Below, piece by piece: positions 26,435 through 34,596 of a DNA stretch of 39,648 bases. The stretch is taken from contig DATBHM010000225.1 of the NCBI GenBank assembly GCA_036557505.1, forward strand, positions 1-39,648, given 5' to 3'. The stretch comes from DATBHM01 sp036557505 (lineage in GTDB: Bacteria; Actinomycetota; UBA4738; JACQTL01). Within the stretch, counting starts at the first letter, position 1, and every line of letters begins with the position of its first letter. The position numbers and the translations under genes are program-made. The notes under the pieces are model-generated. The model made no database searches. It was not told where the DNA came from and worked only from the letters and a program-made list of their open reading frames with translations.

Positions 26435-28078
26435 TCAGGTCTCCGCCGCGGCCTGGGCCAGGAGCTCTTCGGCGTGGGTCGCGGCGGCCTCGCTGTCCGG
26501 CAGACCCGAGAGCATCCGCGAGATCTCGGCGACGCGTTCCGAGTCGTCGAGCACCTCCACGGTGGCGACCCCACCCCGCTTGACCACGCGAAGGTGGCGA
26601 TCCGCGAAGCAGGCGATCTGGGGCAGGTGTGTGACCACGAGCACCTGGCGCGAATCGGCGAGTCGCGCCAGTCGGCGGCCCACGGCCAGCCCGGCCCGGC
26701 CGCCGATCCCGGCATCGACCTCGTCGAACACCAGCGTCGGGACTCGGTCCAGATCGGCCAGCACGCTGCGACAGGCCAGCATGGTACGGGAGAGCTCGCC
26801 GCCCGAGGCGGCCTTGCCGAGCGGAAGCGGCGTCTGGCCCGAGCCGCCCGAGAACAGCATCTCGGCCCGCTCCGCCCCCATGGAGGTGGGCTCGACGGAC
26901 GCCCGGACCGCGACCGTCACCGTGGCGCCCTGCATTCCCAGCTCCTGGAGCTCGGCCTCGATCGCGGCGGCCAGCCGGGGAGCGGCCGCCTCCCTGGCCG
27001 CGGTGATGCCGCCCGCCAGTACCTGCCGTTCGCCCTCGAGCGCGGCTGCCTCGGCGTCCAGCGCCGCACGCTCCTCTCCGGTGCCCTCCAGGGCGGCCAG
27101 ACGCGTCCGGGCCTGGTCCAGGTAGGCGAGGACGCCCTCCTCGCCCTCGCCGTACTTGCGCTCCAGCTGGCCGAGCGCCTGGAGGCGTTCGTTGACCTCG
27201 GCGAGGCGGGCGGGATCGGCCCGGACGCGTTCGCGCCATTCGCGGACGTCGCGCGCGACGTCGGCGGCCTCCTCGGCAACGGCCGTCAGCCGGTCGGACA
27301 GCTCGCGGGCCCCCGGATCGACCGCGGCGGCGTCGCGGAGCGCACCGGCCGCCGAGGCCAGCCCCTCGGCCGCCCCGCCCTCGGCCGAGAGGGCCCGTTC
27401 GGCCGTGGCGGCTCGGTCCGCGAGGCGTTCGGCGTTGGCGAGTCGCGACTCCTCGGCCCTGAGGTCCATGGTCTCGCCCGGCGTCAAGCCGGCCGTCTCG
27501 ATCTCGCGCACCTGATAGGCGAGGAGGTCCTTCTCGCGCTCTCGTTCGCGCTCGTCGCGATCGATCTCGTCCAGACGCCGCCGGACCCGCCGTAGCCGCT
27601 CGAACACCTCGCGGTGGCGGTCGACGTCCGCCGGGTGGGCCGCGCCGGAGAACCGGTCGAGGAACGCGGTCTGCTCGGCGGGGGCCAGCAGCCGCTGGGC
27701 CCGGTTCTGCCCGTGGACCTCGACCAGGTCGGGGGCCAGCGCGGCGAGCGCGGAGACCGGCACGATCTGCCCGCCGATACGGGCCGAGCTGCGCCCGTCC
27801 GCCGAGACGGTCCGGGCCAGCACGACCTCGCCGTCCTCGGTCCACTCGGTGGTGGCGGGCGTCCCCGGTGAGCGGAACCTGGCCTCGACCCGCATCCGCC
27901 CCGCACCATCGCGGACGAGCGTCGCGGACGAACGCCCCCCGAGCGCGAGCGCCAGGCCCACGGTGACCATGGTCTTGCCGGCGCCGGTTTCGCCGGTCAG
28001 GACGTTGAGGCCCGGATGGAGCTCGAGGTCGAGGTCCTCGATGACCCCGAGGCCGGCGATGTGGACCTCCAGCAGCAC
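26435..28078 (-). CDS. recN: DNA repair protein RecN
   Basis: A 547-residue SMC-like ATPase used in double-strand break repair. The Walker A motif GETGAGKT is at residues 29-36, after IAGLGVIEDLDLELHPGLNV. A long coiled coil (residues about 150-370) is rich in Arg, Glu and Ala. The ABC signature ASGGELSRTMLACR, Walker B with VPTLVFDEVDAGIGG and the H-loop LVVTHLPQIACFADRH complete the ATPase. Length is usual. The GTG at 28078 fits the RecN start (L-L-E-V-H-I-A-G-L) and lies 7 bases after a TAGGAT box that also contains AGGA. It follows nadK by about 60 bases. Confidence 0.96.
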   Translation of the reverse strand: MLLEVHIAGLGVIEDLDLELHPGLNVLTGETGAGKTMVTVGLALALGGRSSATLVRDGAGRMRVEARFRSPGTPATTEWTEDGEVVLARTVSADGRSSARIGGQIVPVSALAALAPDLVEVHGQNRAQRLLAPAEQTAFLDRFSGAAHPADVDRHREVFERLRRVRRRLDEIDRDEREREREKDLLAYQVREIETAGLTPGETMDLRAEESRLANAERLADRAATAERALSAEGGAAEGLASAAGALRDAAAVDPGARELSDRLTAVAEEAADVARDVREWRERVRADPARLAEVNERLQALGQLERKYGEGEEGVLAYLDQARTRLAALEGTGEERAALDAEAAALEGERQVLAGGITAAREAAAPRLAAAIEAELQELGMQGATVTVAVRASVEPTSMGAERAEMLFSGGSGQTPLPLGKAASGGELSRTMLACRSVLADLDRVPTLVFDEVDAGIGGRAGLAVGRRLARLADSRQVLVVTHLPQIACFADRHLRVVKRGGVATVEVLDDSERVAEISRMLSGLPDSEAAATHAEELLAQAAAET

Positions 28079-28085
28079 GGCCGCG

Positions 28086-28091
28086 ATCCTA
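28086..28091 (-). promoter_or_regulatory. Possible -10 box directly before recN
   Basis: TAGGAT on the minus strand ends 7 bases before the GTG of recN. It could be a -10 for a leaderless transcript or simply the AGGA ribosome site; the two readings cannot be separated by eye. Confidence 0.3.
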
Positions 28092-28139
28092 CCCGTAGCC
28101 TCCGACACGGCCTCGGCGCGGGGCGCGCCCCGCCGGGGA

Positions 28140-29078
28140 TCAGCCGGACGCCGGTGGCGGCGGGTCGCGGGGGGGGTCCGGCACCGTGCCGTCCGGCAGC
28201 GAGAACCGCCGGCGGACCCGCCGGAAGAAGCTCTCCGATCCCGGAGGGCGCACGACGCGCGCCGGGCGGTCGGACGCGCGGATTCGGACCCGGGCCCCCA
28301 CCGGCAGGGGCAGGCTCTCCTTGCCGTCGGTGGAGAGCACGCCGTCGTCGCCCTCCCGAACCTCGATCTCCACGTGCTCGCCGAGCCCGATGACGAAGGA
28401 ACGGTCGAACACCATGTGCGCCGCGATCGGCGTGACCACGAGGCACGGCACGCCGGGCGACACGATCGGCCCGCGCGCCGAGAACGAGTACGCGGTGGAC
28501 CCCGTCGCGGTCGCCACGATCACGCCGTCACCGGAGAAGGTCGTGACGTACTCGCCGGCGAGCCACACCCCCACGCGGACCACCCGGTGGCGGGTGCCCT
28601 TCTCGACCATGACCTCGTTCAGGCCCCACCGCGGTTGGGTCCACGAGGTCCCGGCCACCGCCTCGGCCACCACGCCGCCGCGCTCCTCGATGACGGCCGT
28701 TCCGTCGAGTGCCCGCGCGATCACCGCCTCCGCGTCGGCGGGGTCGACCGGTGTGAGGAAGCCCATGTGTCCGACGTTCACGCCGACGACGGGCCGGTCG
28801 ACCTCCATGGCGTAGTGCGCCGCCCGCAGGAACGTCCCGTCGCCGCCGACGCTCACGACGAGGTCGAGCCCGCCTGAGAACGCCGACGGGCTGGAGAGCT
28901 CCGCGTTCGCCTCGCGGGTCAACGCCTCGATGCCGGCAGCGGGTGCCGACGAGTGGATCGGGTCGTCGTCCAGGATCCGGACCTGCAGCCCCCGTTCGGC
29001 CAGCGAGCGGATGAGCCCGATGGCGGTCCGCACCGCCGACTCGCGCCCGCCGTGGACGACGAACCCGACGAGGGTCAC
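28140..29078 (-). CDS. nadK: NAD kinase
   Basis: A 312-residue kinase that makes NADP from NAD using ATP or polyphosphate. The GGDGT motif is in VVSVGGDGTFLRAAHYA (about residue 70), followed by GVNVGHMGFLTPVDP, the NE motif in GLNEVMVEKG and the Gly-rich VATATGSTAYSFSARGPIVS. The C-terminal 40 residues are Arg- and Pro-rich. The GTG at 29078 overlaps the tlyA stop (GTGA), the same tlyA-nadK-recN order as in mycobacteria and bacilli. Confidence 0.96.
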   Translation of the reverse strand: MTLVGFVVHGGRESAVRTAIGLIRSLAERGLQVRILDDDPIHSSAPAAGIEALTREANAELSSPSAFSGGLDLVVSVGGDGTFLRAAHYAMEVDRPVVGVNVGHMGFLTPVDPADAEAVIARALDGTAVIEERGGVVAEAVAGTSWTQPRWGLNEVMVEKGTRHRVVRVGVWLAGEYVTTFSGDGVIVATATGSTAYSFSARGPIVSPGVPCLVVTPIAAHMVFDRSFVIGLGEHVEIEVREGDDGVLSTDGKESLPLPVGARVRIRASDRPARVVRPPGSESFFRRVRRRFSLPDGTVPDPPRDPPPPASG

Positions 29079-29872
29079 GACCGGTCCCCGTCGCGCACGG
29101 CGAGTCCCTCGGCGATCGCGTCGTCGAGCTCGGCCGGTGCGCCCCGCGGTGCTGCGAGGACGAGGAACTCGACGTTCCCGGCGGGGCCCCGCACCGGCGA
29201 GGCCATCGCTCCCACGACGGGCAGGCCGAGCCCCGCCAGCGAATCCCGAACCCCCTCGAGTGCCGCTCGCCAGGCGTCGGGGTCGCGGACGACGCCGCCC
29301 GATCCCACCCGAGCCGGACCGACCTCGAACTGGGGCTTCACCAGGAGCACGAACCGGGCCCTTGCCCCGGCGACGCCGGCGAGCGCGGGCAGGGCGAGCC
29401 GGAGCGAGATGAAGGACAGGTCGGCGACGACCAGCGCCGGTTCGAACCCGAGGTCGCCGGGCCGCAGGTCGCGGACGTTCGTCCGCTCCATGACGGTCAC
29501 CCGGGGATCCTGCCGCAGCGACCAGGCGAGCTGCCCGTAGCCCACGTCGACGGCCAGGACCCGGGCCGCACCCCGCCGGAGCAACACGTCGGTGAACCCC
29601 CCGGTCGAGGCGCCGGCATCCATCGAGTCGAGCCCCCGAGGATCGACGCCGAACCGGTCGAGCGCCGCCTCGAGCTTGTCCCCGCCGCGGCTGACGAACC
29701 GCCGGGGCGGACCGGCCACCGCCAGGGGCTCGGAGTCCGCCACCATGGTCGACGGCTTGCCCGCGGGGCGGCCCCCGACCGTGACGAGACCGGCGTCCAC
29801 CGCCGCCTGCGCCTCGGTGCGGCTCGCGACCAGGCCCCGCCGGACCAGCTCGGTGTCGAGCCGGCGGCGCAC
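29075..29872 (-). CDS. tlyA: TlyA-family rRNA 2'-O-methyltransferase
   Basis: A 265-residue protein with an N-terminal S4 domain (RRLDTELVRRGLVASRTEAQ, VTVGG) and a FtsJ-like methyltransferase domain. The SAM-binding loop is MDAGASTGGFTDVLL, and the K-D-K-E catalytic pattern includes the Lys of LLVKPQFE and the Asp of VVADLSFIS. The characterised long-form TlyA methylates C1409 of 16S and C1920 of 23S rRNA and sets sensitivity to capreomycin. C1920 lies three bases before the intron site in this organism's 23S gene. GTG start 3 bases after the phasin-like gene. Confidence 0.94.
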   Translation of the reverse strand: MRRRLDTELVRRGLVASRTEAQAAVDAGLVTVGGRPAGKPSTMVADSEPLAVAGPPRRFVSRGGDKLEAALDRFGVDPRGLDSMDAGASTGGFTDVLLRRGAARVLAVDVGYGQLAWSLRQDPRVTVMERTNVRDLRPGDLGFEPALVVADLSFISLRLALPALAGVAGARARFVLLVKPQFEVGPARVGSGGVVRDPDAWRAALEGVRDSLAGLGLPVVGAMASPVRGPAGNVEFLVLAAPRGAPAELDDAIAEGLAVRDGDRS

Positions 29873-29875
29873 CGC

Positions 29876-30433
29876 CTAGGCGCCGCCCCCGCCGGACCCC
29901 GAGCCGCCCGTCGCGCCGCCGGCTTCCGTGGAACCGGACGGGCCCTCGGAGCCGGAGGAGCCCGATCCCTCCGAGGCGGACGAGGCCGGCGAGCTCGACG
30001 AGGAGCGCGAGCCCGCGGACGTGCGGCCGGAGGTCGACTTGGCGGTCGTCCGCTTCTTGGCCGTGGGCCGCTTGGCCGGGGACTTCCGGGTGGAGGTGGC
30101 CCCGCCGACGGCCTTCTCGAGCTCCCGGACGCGCTTGCGAAGCGCGTCGATGTCGTCCGTCGTGGCGAGCCCGAAAGCCTTGAGCTGCTTGCGCACCTCC
30201 CGCTGGATGGTCTCGAGGACCTGGCTTCGGCCCTGCTGCGACCAGTCCATGATCTGCTGGCCCATGTCGCGGATCTGGCCGGCCATCGCGGAGGGCCCCT
30301 GCCCCGCCAACCCCTGGGCCTGTTCCACCACCGAGCGCGCCACGTCCCGCGCCCCCGAGGGGGTGAGGTTCCCGAGCGCTGCTTCGATGTACCTGCGGGC
30401 GTCGGACGAATACCTCCGCGCGTCGGCCGCCAT
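29876..30433 (-). CDS. Phasin/PhaF-like coiled-coil protein with Ser/Gly-rich tail
   Basis: A 185-residue protein. Residues 1-95 are helical and amphipathic, ending in the coiled coil DDIDALRKRVRELEKAVG that typifies PHA-granule-associated phasin regulators. Next comes a Lys/Ala/Thr stretch (KSPAKRPTAKKRTTAKS) resembling histone H1 tails, and then about 60 residues almost wholly Ser, Gly, Glu and Ala. The ATG at 30433 was chosen because AAAGGGG lies 6 bases upstream; the longer frame is Arg/Pro shadow. No PHA synthase gene is in the window, so a granule role is only inferred; DNA or envelope association through the basic stretch is possible. Confidence 0.7.
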   Translation of the reverse strand: MAADARRYSSDARRYIEAALGNLTPSGARDVARSVVEQAQGLAGQGPSAMAGQIRDMGQQIMDWSQQGRSQVLETIQREVRKQLKAFGLATTDDIDALRKRVRELEKAVGGATSTRKSPAKRPTAKKRTTAKSTSGRTSAGSRSSSSSPASSASEGSGSSGSEGPSGSTEAGGATGGSGSGGGGA

Positions 30434-30534
30434 GCCTGCCCCTTTCTGCCGGGTGTCGTTCTCGTTCGTTCGGGTTCGAAGCGAAGGATACCGGCCCCCC
30501 GCGGTCAACCGGCGGGGGGGTCCCGGGGGTTGGA

Positions 30535-30540
30535 TATACT
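30535..30540 (+). promoter_or_regulatory. Candidate -10 box upstream of the SCP2 gene
   Basis: TATACT stands out in a very GC-rich intergenic stretch 108 bases before the GTG at 30649. No matching -35 is seen 16-18 bases upstream. Confidence 0.3.
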
Positions 30541-30648
30541 GCGCGCGCACGCCGATCCCCGGCGCCGCGCGCCGGCGGCTGCCCGGGCGGGCGGCCGGGC
30601 CGCGAGCGGCCCACGGCACTCCACGAACGGCATCGAGGTGGTTGGGCA

Positions 30649-30999
30649 GTGGCCAGCGCGAACGAGGTCGAGGCGGAGCTCCAGAAGCTCGTCGACCGCC
30701 TCGCGGCGGCGGATCCCGCGGTCCACGCCGACCTCGCCCGGACGCTGGGCGGTCCGCGCCTCGTCCAGATGGAGGTTCCTGATCTCCGGGAGTCGTTCTG
30801 GAGCGAGCTGACCGACGGGACGATGGGCGACGTGCAGCGCGGCCAGCCGGATCACGCGGACATCCGCATCACCGCCGACAGCGACGACCTCCTGGCCATG
30901 ATCCGGGGCACCAAACCCCTGTTCTCGTCCTATCTGGCCGGGCACGTGCGGGTGCAGGCGAGCGTCTCCGACCTGCTGGCCCTCCGGAGGCTGATGTAG
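30649..30999 (+). CDS. SCP2 sterol-binding-domain protein
   Basis: A 116-residue protein consisting of a single SCP2 lipid-binding fold. The pattern MGDVQRGQPDHADIRITADS, with LLAMIRGTKPLFSSYLAGHV and the ending S-V-S-D-L-L-A-L-R-R, is the family's C-terminal half. Such small proteins bind hydrophobic ligands such as fatty acyl groups or sterols in the cytosol. The GTG start at 30649 is preceded by GAGGTGG. It heads a plus-strand group with the hydrolase gene, which starts three bases after its stop. Confidence 0.85.
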   Translation: MASANEVEAELQKLVDRLAAADPAVHADLARTLGGPRLVQMEVPDLRESFWSELTDGTMGDVQRGQPDHADIRITADSDDLLAMIRGTKPLFSSYLAGHVRVQASVSDLLALRRLM

Positions 31000-31002
31000 A
31001 GG

Positions 31003-32094
31003 GTGGGACGGGTTCGCCGGCTCCTCATCGGGACCGCCGGCGCGCTGGCAGGCTACGCGTCGGGCAAGGTGCTCCTGCACGGGCGCGACCGCGGGGTCGG
31101 GCTGGTGCTGCCCGGCGGCGAGGAGCTCCTCGGCTCGGAGCGGGGCCTGCCGGAGTTCATCCGGGGTCCGCGGGCGTCGCGGATCTCGACTGAGCACCTT
31201 GCCGCCGCCCCGGGCGCGGCCGGCACCATCCTGTTCACCCACGGCTGGTGTGTCACCGAGGCCATCTGGCACTTCCAGAAGCGCGACCTGGCCGGCGGGC
31301 CGCACCGGGTGGTGACGTGGGACCTCCCCGGCCACGGCCACTCGACGCCCATCGCACGGGGCCACCTCACGATCGACATCGCCGTGGACGCCCTGGCCCG
31401 CGTGGTCGACTCGATCCCGGACGAGGAACCCCTGCTGCTCGTCGGGCACAGCCTCGGCGGGATCCTCTCCGTCGGGTACCTCCTGCGGCACTCGGAGACG
31501 GCGCGGCGGCGGGTCCGGGGCGCCGTGCTGGCCGCGACGCCGCTCGTGCACTTCGCGCACTCGGCGGCGGGGCGGTGGCCGGGGGCGTCGCTCCAGGCCC
31601 GGGTGCTCGGCCAGGCGGCCCAGCTCGCGGTCGAGAACAGCGTCGTGGACCGGGTCTTCGCCCGGGAGGCGGGCGGGACGAAGGCCGCGGGCGCGAGCTA
31701 CCGGTTGATCCGGGCCGGGTTCGGCGACCGGCCCGATCCCGCGCTCGTGCGCTTCGTCCGCGACCTGGCCGCGTCGGTTCCTCCGCCGGTCCGGGCCGAC
31801 ACGTTCCGGGCGATGACCGGGTTCGACCTCCGCCCGCGGCTGGGCGAGCTCGAGACGCCGGTCGTGCTCGTCACCGGTGGCCGGGACCACCTGGTGAGCG
31901 CCGACGAGGTCCGGCACCTCGCCCCGCTCTTCCCCGTCGCCCGGGTCGAGGAGTTCGTGACTGCGGGCCACGCGTTGTTCCTCGAGGAGCACGATCGCTT
32001 CACCGGGCTGGTCCGGGACGTCGCGACGGAGCACCTCCCCGCTCCGCGACGCCGTCCGGCCCGGGCCGCCAGGGAACGGCGATCCCCGGCCTGA
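31003..32094 (+). CDS. Alpha/beta hydrolase
   Basis: A 363-residue alpha/beta-hydrolase-fold enzyme. The oxyanion-hole HGW (LFTHGWCVTEAIW), the DLPGHGHS turn and the nucleophile elbow VGHSLGGIL (Ser at about residue 150) are followed by the acid VTGGRDHLVS and the base AGHALFLEE, so the triad is intact. An N-terminal hydrophobic stretch (LLIGTAGALAGYASGKV) may anchor it. With an SCP2 protein just upstream a lipid or ester substrate is plausible but unproven. The GTG at 31003 lies three bases after the SCP2 stop codon. Confidence 0.88.
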   Translation: MGRVRRLLIGTAGALAGYASGKVLLHGRDRGVGLVLPGGEELLGSERGLPEFIRGPRASRISTEHLAAAPGAAGTILFTHGWCVTEAIWHFQKRDLAGGPHRVVTWDLPGHGHSTPIARGHLTIDIAVDALARVVDSIPDEEPLLLVGHSLGGILSVGYLLRHSETARRRVRGAVLAATPLVHFAHSAAGRWPGASLQARVLGQAAQLAVENSVVDRVFAREAGGTKAAGASYRLIRAGFGDRPDPALVRFVRDLAASVPPPVRADTFRAMTGFDLRPRLGELETPVVLVTGGRDHLVSADEVRHLAPLFPVARVEEFVTAGHALFLEEHDRFTGLVRDVATEHLPAPRRRPARAARERRSPA

Positions 32095-32109
32095 CGCGGG
32101 TCGAGTCGC

Positions 32110-32942
32110 GTGCTGATCCCGATCCGCGACGACAACCCGACCACGCGGCGCCCCTGCGTCACCCTCGCGATCATCGCCGCGAACGTCGTGATCTTCGTGC
32201 TGTGGCAGCGGCCGTGGTCGTCCCAGCAGGAACAGGAGCTGTTCGCTTTCTGCCACGCGGCGACCCCTACGAGGTGGTGCACCGGACCAACCTGGCCCAG
32301 GGCGGGCTGCCGGCGCGCGGCGCGATCGATCGCGCGGACATCGGGGTCTCGGGCCACGACCTCCAGCCGCTGCTCCAGGGCCGGGCGACCGACCCCGCCG
32401 CGCCGGACTTCCACGGGTGCCCGGACAAGAGCTGGTGGGCGGCGGTGTTCGTGGCGATGTTCCTGCACGGAGGGTGGCTGCACATCGCCGGGAACATGCT
32501 GTTCCTGTGGGTGTTCGGGGACAACGTGGAGGACCGGATCGGGCACGCGCCGTTCCTGCTCTTCTACCTGTTCTGCGGGGTGGTGGCCGCCGCCGGGCAG
32601 ATCGCGGTCGGCCCGCAGTCGGTGATCCCGACGCTGGGGGCGTCCGGGGCGATCGCCGGGGTGCTCGGCGCGTATCTGGTGATGTTCCCGACCCGGCGTG
32701 TCGATTCGCTGGTGCCGATCCTGTTCATCTTCACGCTGCTGCCGATCCCGGCCGTCGTGGTGCTGGGGTTCTGGTTCGTGCTCCAGCTCGTGAGCGGCCT
32801 GACGCAGGTCGCGCAGCACGTGAACGGCGGTGTCGCGTTCTTCGCCCACGTGGCGGGGTTCGCCGCGGGCGTGGTGCTCGCGCTGCTGTTCTTCCCGAAG
32901 GAACGGGCCCGCCGCAGGTGGGGCGACGGATCGTCCCCCTAG
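32110..32942 (+). CDS. Rhomboid intramembrane serine protease with apparent frameshift
   Basis: The N-terminal part (MLIPIRDDNPTTRRPCVTLA to about QEQELFAF) is read in one frame and the rest in another. If one C is restored in the CCCC run at 32264-32267, the protein becomes continuous (FAFCHAATPYEVVHRTNLAQ) with 277 residues. The protease core is intact: HGGWLHIAGNMLFLWVFGDN, the catalytic Ser in TLGASGAIAGVLGAY and the catalytic His in FAHVAGFAAG, over about six membrane segments. The extra loop after the first helix is typical of actinobacterial rhomboids. The frameshift may be a sequencing error or a real lesion. The stop overlaps the convergent HAD-GNAT gene by four bases. Confidence 0.8.
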
Positions 32943-34204
32943 GCGCTGGGGGAACCGCGGGGCGGCCAGCGGAAGCCGACCGTGTGCTCGTCGGCGGCGT
33001 CGCCGAGGGTGACGCGGACCGCGCCCGGGACCGAGTCCAGGCCACCGGTCCGTTCGAACCCCATGCGTTCGATGAACCCCTCCGACGTGCGCGTCACCGC
33101 GTACACGGTCGAGGCGCCGCGCGCGATCGCCGCCCGCACCCCGGCCGCCGTGAGCAGTGGGCCGGTCCGCTCCCCCCTCGACCTTTCGGCGACGGCCAGC
33201 GACCGCAGGTGGGCGACGGTCGCGCCGTCCGACGTCAGGATCTCGAACGCGATCGTGCCCACCGTCTCCGCATTGCGCGCCGCCACGAGGGTCTCAGCGA
33301 GTCGATCGTCCACGCCGGTGTCGCGGAGCTTCGCCTCCCGCAGCAGTCCGACGATCGGCTCGACGTCCTTCGGCCCCGCCGGCCGCACGACGATCGCCGG
33401 GCGGAACAGCGCGCCGAGGTCCGCGCCGAGGTGGGTGGGGAGATTCGGGGCGCCCACGAGATCGGCTTCGGTCGACACGCCGGTGAGCACCATGAGCGAG
33501 TCCCACCCGACCGCGGCCGCCCCGTCGATGTCGGTGTCGAGTCGGTCCCCCACCACGAGCGGGCGCCGTCCCCCGATGCGGTCGAGGGCGGCCCGCAACA
33601 GCGGCGGGTGGGGCTTGCCGGCGACGGCCTCGGGACCTCTGCCGATCGTGGTGGTGATCGCGGCAAGCAGCGCCCCGGCCCCGGGCCACAGGCCGTCGGG
33701 CGCCGGGAACGAGGCGTCGGTGTTCGTGGCGATGAGGCGGGCGCCGCGTTCCACGAGCACGGCGGCCGTGCGCAGGCGCGCGTAGGTGACGGCCGTGTCG
33801 ACGCCCACGCACACCACGTCCGCGCGGTCGGCGTCGTCGCCCACGACGGCGAACCCGGCTTCCCGCAGCGCCTCGCGGATGCCGTCCTCGCCCACGACGA
33901 ACGCGGTCCTGCCGTCGGCCGGGCCAAGGAGGTCCGCGGTGGCCATCGCGGAGGTCACGACCTCCCCGCTCGGTGCGTCGACCCCGTGTCCGGCGAGCTT
34001 CGCCGCGACCTGCCCGGGCGTCCGGCTGGAGTTGTTGGTGACGAACGCCACCCGCAAGCCGCGACGCCGGACCTCCTCCACGGCCTCCGGCGCACCGGGG
34101 ACCGTGTCCGAACCCCGGTACAGCACCCCGTCGAGATCGAACAGCACGGTGTCGTACGCGTCGACCAGCGGCGCGGTGGCCGTGGGGTCGTCGGCGGGTT
34201 TCAC
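32939..34204 (-). CDS. HAD-IIA phosphatase fused to a GNAT-like domain
   Basis: A 421-residue two-domain protein. Residues about 15-270 form a NagD-type HAD-IIA phosphatase: motif I TVLFDLDGVLYRG, motif II FVTNNSS, then GKPHPPLL and VVGDRLDTDIDGA. From about residue 275 a GNAT-like domain follows (AIVVRPAGPKDVEPIVGLLR, then VYAVTRTSEGFIERMGFERT). The acetyl-CoA loop reads RSRGERTG rather than RxxGxG/A, so acetyl transfer is doubtful. Rv1692 of M. tuberculosis, a glycerol-3-phosphate phosphatase near tlyA, is recalled to have the same architecture. The GTG at 34204 overlaps the upstream TPR gene (GTGA). Confidence 0.88.
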   Translation of the reverse strand: MKPADDPTATAPLVDAYDTVLFDLDGVLYRGSDTVPGAPEAVEEVRRRGLRVAFVTNNSSRTPGQVAAKLAGHGVDAPSGEVVTSAMATADLLGPADGRTAFVVGEDGIREALREAGFAVVGDDADRADVVCVGVDTAVTYARLRTAAVLVERGARLIATNTDASFPAPDGLWPGAGALLAAITTTIGRGPEAVAGKPHPPLLRAALDRIGGRRPLVVGDRLDTDIDGAAAVGWDSLMVLTGVSTEADLVGAPNLPTHLGADLGALFRPAIVVRPAGPKDVEPIVGLLREAKLRDTGVDDRLAETLVAARNAETVGTIAFEILTSDGATVAHLRSLAVAERSRGERTGPLLTAAGVRAAIARGASTVYAVTRTSEGFIERMGFERTGGLDSVPGAVRVTLGDAADEHTVGFRWPPRGSPSA

Positions 34205-34596
34205 CCGGCGAGGCGGGCGAGCGCTCGTTCGTAATGGCCGATGCCGGGGCGCATCGCGATCGCGAGCTTGAGGTGGGCGATGGCCCGGGTCCGTTGCCCC
34301 GTCCGCTCGCAGGCGAGCGCGAGCCCGAAGTGTGCGTAGTCGTTGACGGGATCGATGGCGACGGCCTTGGCGAACTCCCGCCGCGCCCACGCCGTCCGCC
34401 CCGACATGTAGAGGGCCCTGGCGAGGGCCTCGCGGATCGATCCCTTCTCGGGCTCCATCAGCCGCGCCCGGGACAGGAACATGGCAGCCTGGTGGGGGTG
34501 TCCGTCCCGTAGGAACGTGACCCCCCGAGCGTAGAGGTCGTACGCCGACTGCCCGTCGGGGTCGGTGCTATACAGTCGGGATGCCTCGCGTCTCAC
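34201..34596 (-). CDS. Small TPR-repeat protein
   Basis: A 131-residue protein made of about three tetratricopeptide repeats, for example ARREFAKAVAIDPVNDYAHF, with Pro at the ends of helix B in the usual places. It is likely a protein-interaction scaffold in the cytosol. The GTG at 34596 would overlap the divergent DUF1015 gene by 16 bases, so its real start may lie downstream, although no better start codon is evident. Coupled to the HAD-GNAT gene by a 4-base overlap. Confidence 0.75.
   Translation of the reverse strand: MRREASRLYSTDPDGQSAYDLYARGVTFLRDGHPHQAAMFLSRARLMEPEKGSIREALARALYMSGRTAWARREFAKAVAIDPVNDYAHFGLALACERTGQRTRAIAHLKLAIAMRPGIGHYERALARLAG
34545..34574 (+). promoter_or_regulatory. 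Promoter for a leaderless DUF1015 transcript
   Basis: TATACA (34569-34574) lies 6 bases before the ATG at 34581, so transcription should begin at the start codon. CCGACT (34545-34550), 18 bases upstream, is a weak -35. The region lies inside the divergent TPR gene. Confidence 0.5.

Noticed and set aside
24230..27595. Plus-strand open frame of 1121 codons, the longest in the window
   Set aside because: Runs antisense to recN, steA and the MctB/SteB gene, all with intact motifs; composition is low-complexity shadow without domains.
30485..30508. Promoter for the phasin-like gene (TTGACC and TATCCT on the minus strand)
   Set aside because: The hexamers are only 12 bases apart, too close for a standard sigma-70 promoter.
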